Source: Acanthornis magna | Taxonomy: Eukaryota > Chordata > Aves > Passeriformes > Acanthizidae | Assembly: GCA_036785705.1 (NCBI GenBank) | Contig: JAWUZG010000299.1 | Location: 124,001 to 188,000 of the forward strand | Direction: 5' to 3' | Length of the DNA stretch: 64,000 nucleotides | Part shown: positions 23,226-35,800 of the stretch, piece by piece | How positions within the stretch are numbered: position 1 is the first letter of the stretch | How the letters are laid out: each line of letters starts with the position of its first letter | The notes under the pieces: model-generated | Told to the model about the DNA's origin: nothing | What the model saw: the letters and a program-made list of their open reading frames with translations, nothing else | Databases searched by the model: none | Made by a program: the position numbers and the translations under genes

Positions 23226-23312
23226 CATAGAATCACAGAATCAGAGAGTGGTTTGGGTTGGAAGGGACCTTTAGGTCATCTAGTTCCAAACCCCTGCCAT
23301 GGGCAAGGACAG
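23226..23312 (-). mobile_element. CR1 LINE 3' end, short
   Basis: Reverse-complement tail: catagaatcacagaatcaga, ggtttgggttggaagggacc, tttaggtcatctagttcc, ccatgggcaaggac. Truncated to roughly 87 bp. Confidence 0.9.
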
Positions 23313-25851
23313 ATATTTGGAAGTGACAGCAGCAATATTTATGACCCCTAGAACTACAAATGTTTTAGGTTAGGTTGCTTTAGTAGGAAAATTTAGAACA
23401 TTTTACCTAAACTACATTAATGCTAAGCAATCATCAGTAATGTAATTATGCAAACAGAAAACCTGCCTTCTTCACCTGCATCAATCAAGTATTATTTTTA
23501 TTAAATATGGTTCATTCAAGCTCCATATTTTGCCAAGGAAAGCCTGAGACAATTGATAGGTGGGTCGTCACAGGTTGTATTATAAAACCAAAGAAAAATG
23601 ATCTTTTTTTAATGAAGAGCCCACCTTTATTGTAAATTTGTCTCATTGGTGGTCCAGAATACCAAGAAATAGCCTGAGAGTTTCCATATCAAATATCTGT
23701 TCGTTTCTAGTGCAAGATGACCCAAAATCAATGGGAAAAGTTCTTCTGAGGATATCACTTAAAAGAAGACAAGCAATGCATATCAACCCAGTCCTTAGGT
23801 GTGCTTTGCAGTTGTCTCTAATACAGCAATCCAATGACAAGGAAGGAAAAAATACAGATTATGTCCTGCTACTTCCTTTACTTTCTCAGTCGCTGATTTG
23901 GGTATGAGTTTAGTATTCAGTAAATATTCAGGGAGAAAATTGACTGGGATGAGGAGATAATATTATGCTCATGAGTGCTTAGAGGGTTTGGAATTGGCAA
24001 TCACAGGAGGAGTTCTCAGAAGCATTTTAGCACAGCCACCTCCATTACATCTTTACATTACAGGCTGTTAAAGGGCCAGGCTGCTCCAAACAGAATAATT
24101 CAAACATCTGATGACAGCAAATGTGTGCAAAATGCACAATTTATTGGTGTTCAGGAGAATGGGGATGGGGATCTCTCCTATAAGCAGGGGCTCCAGGGAC
24201 CCTCTTGGCTGCCAGATGTAGCAGAATATTGCACATCTGAGAGGGGAAAGTGTGGGAATGGAGCCCAGGGAGAAAGGGAGACTGCCTTGTAATGCAGAGT
24301 CGGTGATATGGAAATGTAAAATGTGATGGATAACTGCTCGAGCAGAAGTTTCAAGCACAAGACTTCAGTCAGTTTGGTCCTGGGAGTACACATTGGATAA
24401 CAGGAAGAGCAGGACTGAGATGGTAATTTTGGGTACAAAAACTGTGTCCTTAGATCTGGTGTTTGCAATTCAGGAATGGAGTTGAAAGACCACCCAAAAA
24501 GAGTGTTTCTGGAAAACATGCCACAGTAAAGAAAACTGGGAAAGTCTGCCTAATTCAAGAGAAAACCAATAGGTTTAATGTACTGATCTCTCCAAGAGAA
24601 AGTGATGAAAGGGAGAAAAATCTCTTGGCAGCACAATAATGAGCAAAGTGAAGTGGGGGTGAAGACAGGCAAAAAGAACTAGACAGAGCTGTGGGGGACA
24701 CTGGAGTCCCCCAGTGATTCATTGCTCAAGAACGATGACTGCATAGAAAGGAGTAGAGAAATGAAAATGTGTTTTGAAAAGAGTTTGCAGCTCAAAGGAG
24801 AGGTTACGTGGCAGAATCTCAGTGTGTGCAATGATTTAGGAATCAAATTCTGAGATTATTTTGGTGCCTGGAGATGGCATTCGCTGAAGTGAACTTATTT
24901 AGCCAGAACCTCGCTTGATATTTTGAACATAAAGAGGAGTTAACCACTCGCTGAGTTTCTCAAATTGTGTTTCTCAATTTGTAATGACTCAATTCTTTCT
25001 CCTAAATTTCAAATGTATTTTAATTCTACAAACCCAGATTATAATGGATGTTTTGTTAATGCTTTGGATAGCTTAAATAAAACTTTTAAGATAGTTTTAT
25101 TTAGTATCAGCGAAAGTCAAATTAAAGAGTCGAGACACCCTGAATAAACCATCTTTAATATTTTAGAGTTTCCTGCCTTGAGGCACATTTGATTAGCAGT
25201 CACTTCATGCTCTGCTTGAAAGATCAGCCAAACCACCACAGTTTCTGTAACCCAGAATACAGATTTATGAGGTTTTTTTCTCCCAAGGCTTTTAAGTATT
25301 CTGAGGATGTTTAATAAGTAGCCATGTGTGCTCAGAAAGTTTGAAAGAATAATTCAAAATTTCTATCGTTTTACCAAACATTCTAAATGAGGATGGACCA
25401 AATTTCAATAAAAATTGCCCCAAATTTGAGGAATCTGTCATTATTCTGTAATAAACCACTGACTTACTAAATTGTTCCAGAGACCAGATGTTGCCTGGGT
25501 AATTTTCATAAAATTAAGAAAGTAAAGTATAACCATGTGCCCTGTTTAATGGAGAGAGGAATTAGAAATAAACTCCGAGTGTAGTGCTTAATAAAATATG
25601 ACATTCACATAACCTGAAACCCTTTCCTGCAATAAAACTGATATATAAATAGAAATTTCATAAATGAGAATGTTCCAGTATTATTTTCAAATAACTTCAT
25701 AATGATCAGCCTGGGACAGAGCTGCTCTGGTCTCCTGTCTCTCTTTTCCTTTGATTATATTCAAATAACGCAGTAGATGCAAAGAAAGAAAACATAACCA
25801 GAGTGATCCTTTCATGTGAGGGATGGATCACCCTCAGCAGAGGGTGGGATT
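23313..25851. other. Unique sequence, no gene seen
   Basis: Frames of 89-113 codons (23638-23907 plus, 23975-24292 plus, 24178-24519 minus) overlap each other on opposite strands, lack recognisable domains and have no convincing splice signals. Confidence 0.5.
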
Positions 25852-25924
25852 TTTGCGGTGTCCTGGGCAGGGCCAAGAGTTGGAATATCCCTGTGGATCC
25901 CTTCCATGCCATTCCATGATTCTG
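25852..25924 (+). mobile_element. CR1 LINE 3' end, short fragment
   Basis: Plus-sense tail of the ggccaagagttggaatatcc, ctgtggatcccttccatgcc, attccatgattctg type. The same subfamily layout appears in the copies ending at 7498 and 38994. Confidence 0.75.
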
Positions 25925-27002
25925 ACTGCTTATCCCCAAGCTACTCTTTTGATTCTGCTGAGTTTTATGGTTCTGAGGTGTGAAAAAGAGATGATCTTAG
26001 AAATGCAAATGACACTTTTGGAGTTTAAACTCCAGTATTTTTAATTGAACAGTTGCTTCTGTTTTGCCTCTGTTATTTTTCCTTTAAGTTTATATGGGAA
26101 AAGTGGTTTTAAAAATTTCCCAGCCTCTCTGTTTTTCCTGTGAATGAAGGTGATGTTCATGGTAGTGTTTTCTCTTTAAACAGCAGATGCTGTGCCTCCT
26201 AAAAGAGCTCTGAATCCATTTCTTCATCCCTGGAGTGGAACACAACTGCCCTTAAACATTTCTCAGTAAAGCCAGAACCAGAGTTTACAGCAGGAACTTA
26301 TTAATCATGTGCTGCATCAAATCTGCAGAGAGAGCTTCGGAGAGCAAATTTTTAATTGCTGGAGTTGGGATTTAGCCAGGACACAAGGTTAATAAGCTAA
26401 TTCCTCCAAGGGGTATTTAACTACTGTGCCCCATCAATACTTGGGCTTTGCATCCCGGCTGAAAGATGACCCCCAGGAACAACAGAAGGTCCTAAATGCT
26501 GCCTGGCACCTCTTACAGAATGGACCTGCAGGAGAGCTCTCCAATGACATTGGCAGAGGTGACCTTGCTCACCTGGTGACACGTGCAGGTGGCATTGCCT
26601 TGCACACACCCCTCTCACCCATCAGTGCTCCTCATGAAAATTCTTGTCTGTTGAAATAGCATTTCAAACAGGAGGACAAATCTTTTCAACATACTTTCCT
26701 TTTTCCATGGATACTGTGCATTTGTTTTTCCAGTCAAGTTGCAACAATCACAACTGTGGATGTTTTGCTGCTTCCCTTTTACTTCTGATGGTCTTCTGCA
26801 GCAGAACAATCTATGTACTGGTAATAGTGTTTTCTTAAAGCTCTCTCCTGATTTATACTGCCTAAATAATTTCTTTCATCACTTTCATTTCATCATTTTA
26901 CTAATTTCAAAGCGCACTGCATGCAGGTAGACTGAAAATTAAATAGTACTGCAAAGCAATAAGACGGAATGACAGAGAGTGACTCCACCACTTCCCTTTC
27001 CC
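25925..27002. other. Unique sequence; one unidentified 78-codon open stretch
   Basis: A plus-strand open stretch at 26426-26659 reads GLKDD-like mixed-charge peptide text (SRLKDDPQEQQKVLNAAWHL), more protein-like than most frames here. It starts at GTG, not ATG. I cannot match it to a family, and an overlapping minus frame exists. It could be a remnant of an exon or retroelement, or chance. Confidence 0.4.
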
Positions 27003-27063
27003 CAGGGAGGCAGTGGGGTCACCATCCCGGGAAGTGTTCAAGAAACAGCTGGATGTTCACAGA
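27003..27063 (+). mobile_element. CR1 LINE internal scrap
   Basis: cagggaggcagtggggtcac, catcccgggaagtgttcaag and aaacagctggatg follow the CR1 block 'ggtggagtcaccatccctggaggtgttc'. The 3' tail is missing, so this is a small relic. Confidence 0.65.
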
Positions 27064-28318
27064 CTGCGGGTCTGTCCATCTGTTGATGGAAGCAGGGAAT
27101 GAATTCCTTATTTTGCTTGGCTTTGGTGTGCAGTTTGGGATTTACCCATGAAACCTGTGATTATCTCCACGCAGGAGCTCCCCCCGTCCTGCTGGGGAGG
27201 TGAGTGAGGGTGCTGGCACTGCAGAGAGGGAGCAGCAGCAGCTCCATCCTCAGGGTGGGCACTGCAGGGCTGGAGGCCATCGCTGAGCTGCTCCTCGGAC
27301 TTCAGGTGGGTCATTTGAGAAGGGTATTCATGATTCACTCACTGGTGTGCTTCCCCAGAATACCCAATCCTGACAGCAGGAATGGCAAAGAAAACTCTTC
27401 CTTCTTCTTCATCTCCTTCATTGGATTGTATTCCATCTGCTGTCCCAAAGGTCCTGTAAATCGTGCCGTGGATTCTGGCCATAAATACAATGCCAACCTG
27501 CTTGTGGAGACCCAAAAAAGTATTTTCTTTCCTCAAATTTTCTGCCCTAGCAGTTAGAAAAGTTTTAACTCTGGTTTGGAGACTAATATGATAAACATAT
27601 TTTAGCACAAGCTGTGAGGACAAATGTTATCATTAGAAAAGGGTAATTAAGAAGTATATGTTACTTTTATTCCAAGTTCGAACTACGGAAACATCTGGAG
27701 AGTGGATTAACTGGAGGAATTGAGCACAGTCATAGACCTTTTTTTTAAAGTCAATAATTTATGCCCACCTAGATACAATTACTTGGTTCTTCCTTTCTTA
27801 CTGGAGCAAGTAAAATTATGCAGATTTTCCAGAATCTTATTTTTACATTTCTTCTCCCAATTTGACAGTGACTACTGGAAAACATAGACAACTGTGAAAT
27901 GAAGTATGGGTCTTGATAAAAAATGCATTTAGACAATATGATGAATAGCTAGGGAAAATAATATTTATTAATTCTACTTCAGTAATAATTACAAAAAGAA
28001 GCTCTTCTTAGGTATGTGTTTACAAGCAGTTTTCAGTACAGTGTTAGCAGTTTCTCTAAAAATCCTGAAATATAAACACACATTAAGACATGTATTCTGA
28101 ACATCTTCTCTTTAGTAGTCAAAATTTAATTGTATCTATGCCTTTCTGGATAGAAGAGGATCCTATCTGTAGTGAGAAATAGGAAAAGCATCAAGCCTAT
28201 AATCTAAAGTACAATAACAAAGAAACAAAGAAAGTGTCCCGTGTGACACTTTAATGTGTTTTACATCTCATTAAAAAGCCTTGACACTCAAAATGAAACA
28301 GAGTAGATTTAGGTAGGA
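27064..28318. other. Unique sequence, no gene seen
   Basis: A G/C-richer portion at 27170-27310 contains two GAGGTGAGTG- and CAGGTGGGT-like potential splice donors. No matching exon could be recognised. Frames of 76-117 codons overlap on both strands. Confidence 0.5.
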
Positions 28319-28541
28319 TTTTGTGAGGAAATCCCTCCCAGTGAGGGTGGGCAGGCCCTGGCACAGGTGCCCAGAGAAGCTGTGGCTGCCCCTGGATCCC
28401 TGGCAGTGTCCAAGGCCAGGTTGGACATTGGGGCTTGGAGCAGCCTGGGACAGTGGGAGGTGTCCCTGCCCATGGCAGGGGTGGCACTGGATGGGCTTTA
28501 GGGTCCCTCCCAACCCAAACCATTCCGTAATTCCATGATCT
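28319..28541 (+). mobile_element. CR1 LINE 3' end, well preserved
   Basis: Plus-sense CR1: gagggtgggcaggccctggc, cccagagaagctgtggctgc, ggttggacattggggcttgg, gtccctgcccatggcagggg, caacccaaaccattccgtaa, ttccatgatc. It is very close to the copy at 16378-16662 and belongs to the same subfamily. Confidence 0.95.
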
Positions 28542-31500
28542 TACGGTTGTTCCTCAAAAAATGGCAGTGAATTGTCTCACCTCCATCCATGTGACACTCA
28601 CGTGTCCTATGGGAAGTCCATGTTAAGATTTCCTGTAGAGATAAAATTATGAAGGGACAGTGAAAATCAATTTAGAATTCCCAATAAAAACACTGCTAGC
28701 ATAGAAAACTGACTGGCAGCAGCTACCAACACTTCATTCACATAGTGATCTGACTAATATTTGTCAGCTCGGACAGGATGAGGGATTTCCTGTTTGTCGT
28801 GTTCATTACGCAAAGCTGATGGTAAAACCTAATTACAATTCATTAAGTAGTGTAGGTGTGTACCTGAATAAAAACAACAGCTGCAGGACTGTCCTGTTGC
28901 TTCAGGGATTGCTTTTTCTCATCTCGATGCCTGGATCTCCTTGGCATCCATGTATTTAGAAGATCAGAGATTTTGGCATTTGTTGCTGGAGGCCACACAG
29001 AATTGTGCAGTTTTCTCTGTGTCTGGACTTCAACCTGTACACAAACCTCAAGGTTTTATATTGTCAGGTTGGTCTCTGGTGGGTTATAATAGTCAGTTAA
29101 AAGCGGAGGAAAGGAATTAATTCAGTTTCTGAGCTCTGAGGAGCAGGTGGGAGCACTGGCAGCAATTACAGGACTCAGTGTCTGCAGTCCTTGCTCTGTC
29201 CCTGCCCGTGCACACAGAGCTCCACGTGCAGCCCTGGGCACCTCCAGGGTGAAAAACCGCAGTGGGTCCATGTTCCCCATGAGAAAAGGCATTTTCACCA
29301 TTTATTTCTCTCTCTGGTTGCAATAAGATGTCCTCAATGTCCTCCCTTGCCAAGCCACCCCAAGGTGAGCTCTTTGTTTCTCTCCATACTTCATGCCAAT
29401 CTGCTCCACTGTCACTTTTTAAGTCTTGCAATGTGCCAATAGGCAGAGTCAAACTTTCATGAGTGTAGTTCCTCTGAGAAAAAATGAAGCTGAAAATAAT
29501 GAGGACAAGATCTGCTGTATCCTGCTGCTTTGATTAGCGTGAGCAGGAAACCTGAATTAGGGCTCAGATGGAGAAATTCTGAAAATAAGAGAGAAGTGGC
29601 ATAATTTAAGATAGAAACTGCCATTCCTAAGAGACCAAATCTCTTTCTTCCTACAAGAATGTGAATAGTAAGTTTCAGTTTTAAGGATTAGTTGCAGTAG
29701 TTGAGGGTTTTTTTCTGGAGAGTTGACGGTTTTTCTTGATAATTTTTTTTATGAAAGAGCTCTGATAATCATCTGTTCAAACCACCCGCTCCAAAACAGA
29801 CCAATTCCAGCATTAGATCAGGTTGCTCGGGGTGATACCCAGCCGAGTTTTTAATAAACTCAGTTGAATTTTGAATAGTAACTAATAATTCCTTTCTTAA
29901 TTTGCTAGAGGGAATTTGTAAGAGTAAAATTAAGAGATTCCAAGACCTAATCCTAATCACATTGGAGTCAGTTGGGTGCTTCCTGATTAACTGAGGTTTG
30001 ATTTATTCTCACCCAGGTTTCCTGCAGAGAGTTTCCTCTGACTTCAATAAGAAGTAGAAGAAAATAAAAATAGGGATAAAATGAAAGGAAGTTCACCAAG
30101 AAATCTTTCACCATCATTCATATCTCATCTTTGATGACTTAGGGCATTACCTGCTTTTCAAGCAGCATCAGAATTGGGATACGCCATCTCTCAATTAAAT
30201 AATTTCCCTGTGCAAATTTAGCTCCTGTGCCTCATTTCTATTTATGTTTCCAATTTAATTGCTGAAGCTGCAACAAGTACAATATGAAGGTGATCTGGTC
30301 AGAGTTTACAATTCTCTTGTATTGCATTTCTAGCCTTCCGTGGGGATTGTTGTTTTGTGCAGAACAATTTTGGAAATGGATCACATGAAGAAAAGAGCAC
30401 CCCAGTCTGAATCTTACTGGGGAAGGATATAGATTTAGAGAAACCTGAGACTACTTCAAGTGACCTTTGTTATTAATTTTTCCTACTGGGTTTGGACTAC
30501 AGAACACTGTCAGGTCTTGGGAGTGAGAAGGGTTTCCCACAGGGTTGATAACACCACTTGGAATGAAAGGAAACATTTGTCTACATCCATATGAAACTTA
30601 CTGAGAAAGAAAAATGGGTTGGATTTTGAGTTACCTGGGTTTAGTAAAGTGGGGTTTTTTGGGGTTTTTTTTGTTTTGTTATGGTTTGCTTAAATTTTGA
30701 GATCATTAATATCCACTTTCACAAATTGGACAGTGTGGTGAAAAATGTAGTTTGTATGGATTGTTATACCATTTTTGATCACAATTGATACCAGCAGCCT
30801 GTTTTCATTATGTTGGGGTTTCTTTTAAGAATGAAAAGGTATAAGAGCTCTCTTGAAGAATTGTCAGTGCAAGCAGCTGACAGAGTGGAAGGGAGAAATG
30901 TGAAATGATCTCAGCTTCTTGGAAAATGAAGAAAGGAACCAAAAACTATTTACAGTCACAGAGAAAACTCATGGTTATGCTGAGACTTCCTGATCTCAAG
31001 ACAGCTGGGATGCAAACAATGGAATATAAAACCTGCCTTTAGGGAAAGGCCAGAAGGCTCTGCTGAGGGAAGGCACGGAAATATCCTCACTTGCTCAAGC
31101 TGTCTTTTAAAGGCTCTTTTACCCTCTGACCACTCCTTCCTTTGGAAGGGTCAATTGCTCGCTCCTGCTTGGGCAGATTCCACGATCCAGCCCCACCCAG
31201 AGCCTTGGTGTGCATCCATCCATCAGCTCCCAGGGTCTGCCCTCGTGCATCCAAGCATCAGTCCTGCCTGACTGGCAGTGGGAAGGGGCGTTGGGAATCT
31301 CCAAACAGGAAGGGAAGGGCAGAGAGACAAAACGGTGCAGGGAAAAGATGCTCAGGTGCAAAGGAGAGGAGAAATGAGAGAGCAGAAGAAATGGGAGACA
31401 ACAGAAATGATGCATCAGAAGCATCAGGAGGGAAAAACCGTAATGAAGTAATTCCACTGAGCAGAGCCCAAGGCTTACCAAAGCCGCATGGGAAGGTTAG

Positions 31501-33190
31501 CACTGAAATGCTTCTTTTGAACATAATAATACAAATGTAATCAACAATGAATACATAAAAATGACAAACAGGGAAAGATCTGGGGCTTGGGAGAACAGGA
31601 GTGCTGCTGAATTTGGAGTGTTTGTGTATTTGTGTAGAGGCCAACTGAAAAGTAAGTGGTGTTTTGAAGATGAAAAGCAGATTATAGCTTAGAATACAGA
31701 GGAAATGTACACTGGGAACATGGCAAGAAGCAACAGGAAAAAGAGATTACTCTTCACTAATTGAGTGGTATTGATAGCAAAAGTTCAAGCAAAAAATTCC
31801 AAAACTAAATTTTACTATAGCAGAAGTTGTGAATTCACAGGCATCGCTTTATATCATTTTCTAATACAACATTTACATTCCTCACCCTTTGGTTCTGCCT
31901 TATAGACCTTTCAGCGAGTAATGCAAAAATCTACACAGGCGACAAAAACTAGTTAAGGTTTATTTTAAAGCCACTGTTCTGTAGGGTTTTATGCATTTTT
32001 AACCTTCTGAAAGATGATCAGTGGCATCTCAGCGTTCTCAAATACCATTTTATGGATAACAGAACAATAATATTTTATTCTTTCCTTATAGAACTCTCTA
32101 TATTTTAAGACCTTTTAGTCTTTTTCTTGGTTTTTTTTACCAATTTTAAGAATAATTTTTTATAGCATACCAGGTAAAATGCAATTAAATTTATAAGAAT
32201 CCTAGAAAATTCCATTACCTAGTGGATGGAAAAAAAGCATGAAGTGATCTTCAGGCAGAGAAAAGGGACCATTTGTTGTGAATCACCAAATCAAACACAA
32301 CATTTCCAGTGTCACAAATAGAAGTATCAATGCAACTGAAATAATTGCTGGGATTCATCACTCAGGTATTCAGCTCTCCTGCCAAATTTTATTAGCAGGG
32401 GAACAGGGAGTGGTAGCAGCTCGGAGGGGAGCTAATGGACTCAGTCCAGGTTTATGGTCATGAAATGGGCAGAAATAATCCATTTTGGGCTTAAGTTTGG
32501 GTTCTTTGCACTTCACCTCTGTGATGGTGCCATGACAATCTCTCTGTGCAGAGCAGTGTGGTGCACATGGATGCCAGAGCTCTTGTTTTCCTGCTCCAAC
32601 CAAGCCCCAGTCCAGCCATCCTTCACTGTCATTATTTCTTTTTTATGCAAAAAGCTGTAAGAATGTGTAGTAAGAGAATAGGGATGATTTCTCTAGGCTT
32701 CATCTGAAGATCTCTTTCCTTTTAATAAGCTGTTACCTCCGTGAAGCAAAACTATTCTAATGCTCATAATATACAGAAGTTTTCTGATCAATGTATTTTT
32801 TTATTAATAACTTACTGCAGTCAATGTAAATTGTATTAACTCCCTGGAATGATAAGAAATTCTGAACTTCAATGATATTACTTCTTTTTTCTCCAGCCAT
32901 TCATTTCCATTTCTTTTGTACGCAGTCTAATATTCTTTATGCCAGTGTGGCAATTCCATGTTCAGCAGGAGCAAATTAGACTATAAGAGTTTGCCCTGTA
33001 ATATTTTCATTTGAGAGGGACTGCCTTGGATCCCTTCACCGCTACCGACATTTTTTCATTAAAAATAGTTCTGTAGTTGTATAATAACAATGGTGGACAA
33101 ATGCTTTTCTTTCTTTCTTCCCTCTGGCTCTTGCTCTGGGGAAAGTACTTGGTTATGTCTCCGAAAAGAGGCAGATTCCATGAAACGTCA
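28542..33190. other. 4.6 kb of unique sequence, no repeat or gene recognised
   Basis: The longest repeat-free stretch in the window. Open frames at 29117-29452 (minus, 111 codons), 31119-31481 (minus, 120), 31142-31540 (plus, 132) and 31258-31644 (minus, 128) overlap in opposing directions and have no recognisable motifs. The region could hold regulatory elements that I cannot identify by eye. Confidence 0.5.
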
Positions 33191-33235
33191 GTGGGGCTGC
33201 CACAGCCCTGGAAGTGTCCACGGCCAGGGTGGAGA
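33191..33235 (+). mobile_element. CR1 LINE scrap at the edge of a microsatellite
   Basis: gtggggctgccacagccctg, gaagtgtccacggccagggt and ggagac follow the CR1 block 'ggctgccccagccctggaagtgtccaaggccaggttgga'. The copy is cut short by the repeat array that begins immediately to its right. Confidence 0.7.
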
Positions 33236-33714
33236 CAGACAGATATAGATATAGATTAGATATAGATTAGATATAGATATAGATATAGATACAGATACAG
33301 ATACAGATACAGATACAGATACAGATACAGATACAGATATAGATATATAGACATAGACATAGACATAGATATAGATTGATATATTAATTATAGAGATATA
33401 TATAGATATAGATATAGATACAGATACAGATAGATATAGATAGAGATGGAGACAGAGATAGAGATAGAGATAGAGGTTGATGATATAGATATTGATTAGA
33501 TATAGATACAGATAGATATAGATGATATAGATGATATAGATAGACATAGATATAGATATAGATATAGATATAGATATAGATATATAGATAGGTTAGATAG
33601 AGATACAGATATAGATAGATATATAGAAAGGTATAGATATATAGATATAGACATAGATGATATAGATATTTATAGATACAGATAGATATAGATTATATAG
33701 ATATAGATATAGAT
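33236..33714. repeat. GATA-type satellite array of GATATA, GATACA, GATAGA and GATTAGATATA units
   Basis: About 480 bp of hexamer-based repeat with higher-order variation. A run of about eight GATACA units lies near 33289-33336, flanked by GATATA and longer GATTAGATATA units, with patches of GATAGAGATAGA near 33440-33475. Ile/Ser/Tyr open frames on the minus strand (33188-33547) are artefacts. Confidence 0.97.
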
Positions 33715-34990
33715 TCTCTCTGAAACAAGGAGTTCATAAGACCTGGACAAAGACATCAGAAAAAAGACAGTAAACTTGAAGTACTTTCCCTGAAGGAAGA
33801 CTCTTTGTGAAAATGCAATTTCCTTTATTGTTTTTAAGGTGCTGAAATTTAAGATGTAATAAAACATGAATACCAATTTGGAAGCATTAGTTGCTCCTGG
33901 CAACCTTGAGAATGCATTATGCTTCATTTTTCCTCTCCATCATCTCAGCAGAGGCTGAGCAAGGGAATGAGTAACAGCACGTGCTTGCTGAACCAATATA
34001 CACATCTGACCTCCTTTTCCCCTTCTCAGGAGCAATAAATTATCATTAAAATTACAGCTGTAGGTATGATACTCTCAAGCAGTGCATCTCAGCTCAGGAA
34101 GAAATTCACCCTCGTGCCACCGTTTGACATTATAAAGCAGTGCATTTCAGCCCCAAGGCAGCCAAGGGGATTTCCCAGAGGACAGCTCTGTTTGCATTTT
34201 GAAAGGCTGGCATAAAGATTACCAAATTAATAAAATACTTTTTACATAAATCAGCATCAGTTTAAAGAAAACCCAGATTCCCTTGTGCAGAAGGGAGTAG
34301 AGCAAACTGCATATGATGGAAAGAGAAGGTGAGAAATTATTATTGAGCTGAGAGGGTGTCAAAATTACTTTTTAAACTATACTTGAAAAGTTTACTTCAT
34401 TTTTTTTAATACAGCTAATTTTTCTCCTCATCTTCTCCTAACACCAGAGCTGCTGCAGCTGAACTTGCCAGATATGTAGATGTCTGTAAACTTCAAGAAA
34501 CACTTGTCAAGCCCCACTGCAACATCGAGTCATCAATTTAATTTACATTGCATTATTCATTAGATATTCAGAGTGAGCAACAGAGTGGAAAGAACTGGAA
34601 ATCTGTATTAGATCTAAATATACCTATCTAAAAATTCACATCCGAGAGATTTCTTGACTGAGGGGAAAAAAAAAAGAGGGGAGCAGTGTTGCCATTGAGT
34701 GCCATGGGGCTGCTATTTCATCCCAGATATTTAGAGAGATTTGGGAAAATTTCTCCTCACTCCACACACCCGAACATCTCACCTTTGTTGTGTTCAGCAA
34801 CACTCAGTCCTGCTCCATGAGTTGGGGGAGCTTCAGGCACTGAGTGTGGCAGGAAGAGGTTTGGATTTCGGGGATATCTCTTTAATGACTTTCAGCATGA
34901 AAGGCAAAAGCAAAAGCGTGGGAAAGCAGCAGATTAAACACAGAGATGCAGAAATCCTGACAGGGAGTGCTTCAGGGAGACTCATTCCAA
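33715..34990. other. Unique sequence, no gene seen
   Basis: Single-copy sequence. The frame at 34741-35064 (plus, 107 codons) runs into the CR1 to the right and has no recognisable domain. Confidence 0.55.
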
Positions 34991-35298
34991 TGCCTGGGGG
35001 AGCTGACAGGAAACATGGAGAGAGACTCTTGACAGGCAGCGGAGTGACAGGACACAGGGAATAGCTTCCCACTGCCAGGGGCAGGGTTAGATGGGATATT
35101 GGGAAGGAATTGTTCCCTGGAAGGGTGGGGAGGGGCTGGGATAGAATTCGCAGAGAAGCTGTGGCTGCCCCTGGATCCCTGGCAGTGCCCAAGGCCAGGC
35201 TGGAGCAGCCTGGGACAGTGGGAGGTGTCCATGGTGGAACTGGATGGTCCTAAAATCCCTTCTAACACAAACCAGTCTGGGATTCTGTGATCCTATGA
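34991..35298 (+). mobile_element. CR1 LINE 3' end, about 308 bp
   Basis: Plus-sense CR1 with more 5' sequence than most copies here: tgcctgggggagctgacagg, gagagactcttgacaggcag, acaggacacagggaatagct, gatgggatattgggaaggaa, gcagagaagctgtggctgcc, ending gggattctgtgatcctatga. It aligns block by block with the opposite-strand copy at 45353-45745. Confidence 0.92.
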
Positions 35299-35735
35299 CA
35301 ATGAAGACACAAGACAGGACACTGATGGATGGGCCAGGGAAGGACTGCTCGTGCAGAATCTTGGAGGGCTTCATGCAGAATTTGCTCCTTCACTAAAAGA
35401 AAGGAAACAAGATCACCATAAGTTCCGTGGGAAAAAGCAAACTTAGAGGATGTTTCAAGGGCATTGTGGGAATTGGTAAAACTCCTTATGGGATGGGGAC
35501 GACAACAGCCAAACATGGAGGGAAGGAGGCACTGGGGTGTGAAGAATATGGAGAAAAGGAGAGGAGTGGTGGTGAAGGTTTGCTGTTGCAAGTAAAGAAT
35601 TTGTGCATGTAAAAATGGCCAAAGCTGTGCAAGGGAACACCTGGCTCATGCTTGGCCACGTTTGGTCCAGGGGTAGGATCCCGCTGGGAACATGGGAGAT
35701 CCCAGGCACACAGCAGTTACCTGAGCCCCACGGGG
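35299..35735. other. Unique sequence, no gene seen
   Basis: Short single-copy interval. A 183-codon minus frame (35455-36006) crosses it, but most of its unusual content is Pro-Ser-His-Pro-Ile translated from the neighbouring pentamer array. Confidence 0.6.
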
Positions 35736-35800
35736 TGGGATGGGATGGGATGGGATGGGATGGGATGGGATGGGATGGGATGGGATGGGATGGGATGGGA
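35736..35800. repeat. (TGGGA)13 pentamer array
   Basis: Thirteen perfect TGGGA units (65 bp), preceded by CGGGG. The plus strand has 13 GGG runs two bases apart, so it could fold into G-quadruplexes. Confidence 0.98.

Noticed and set aside
27170..27320. Possible coding exon with GAGGTGAGTG and CAGGTGGGT donors
   Set aside because: No acceptor, conserved peptide or consistent frame could be recognised. Donor-like words are common by chance.
33188..33547. 119-codon Ile/Ser/Val/Tyr repeat protein on the minus strand
   Set aside because: Translation of the GATA-type array.
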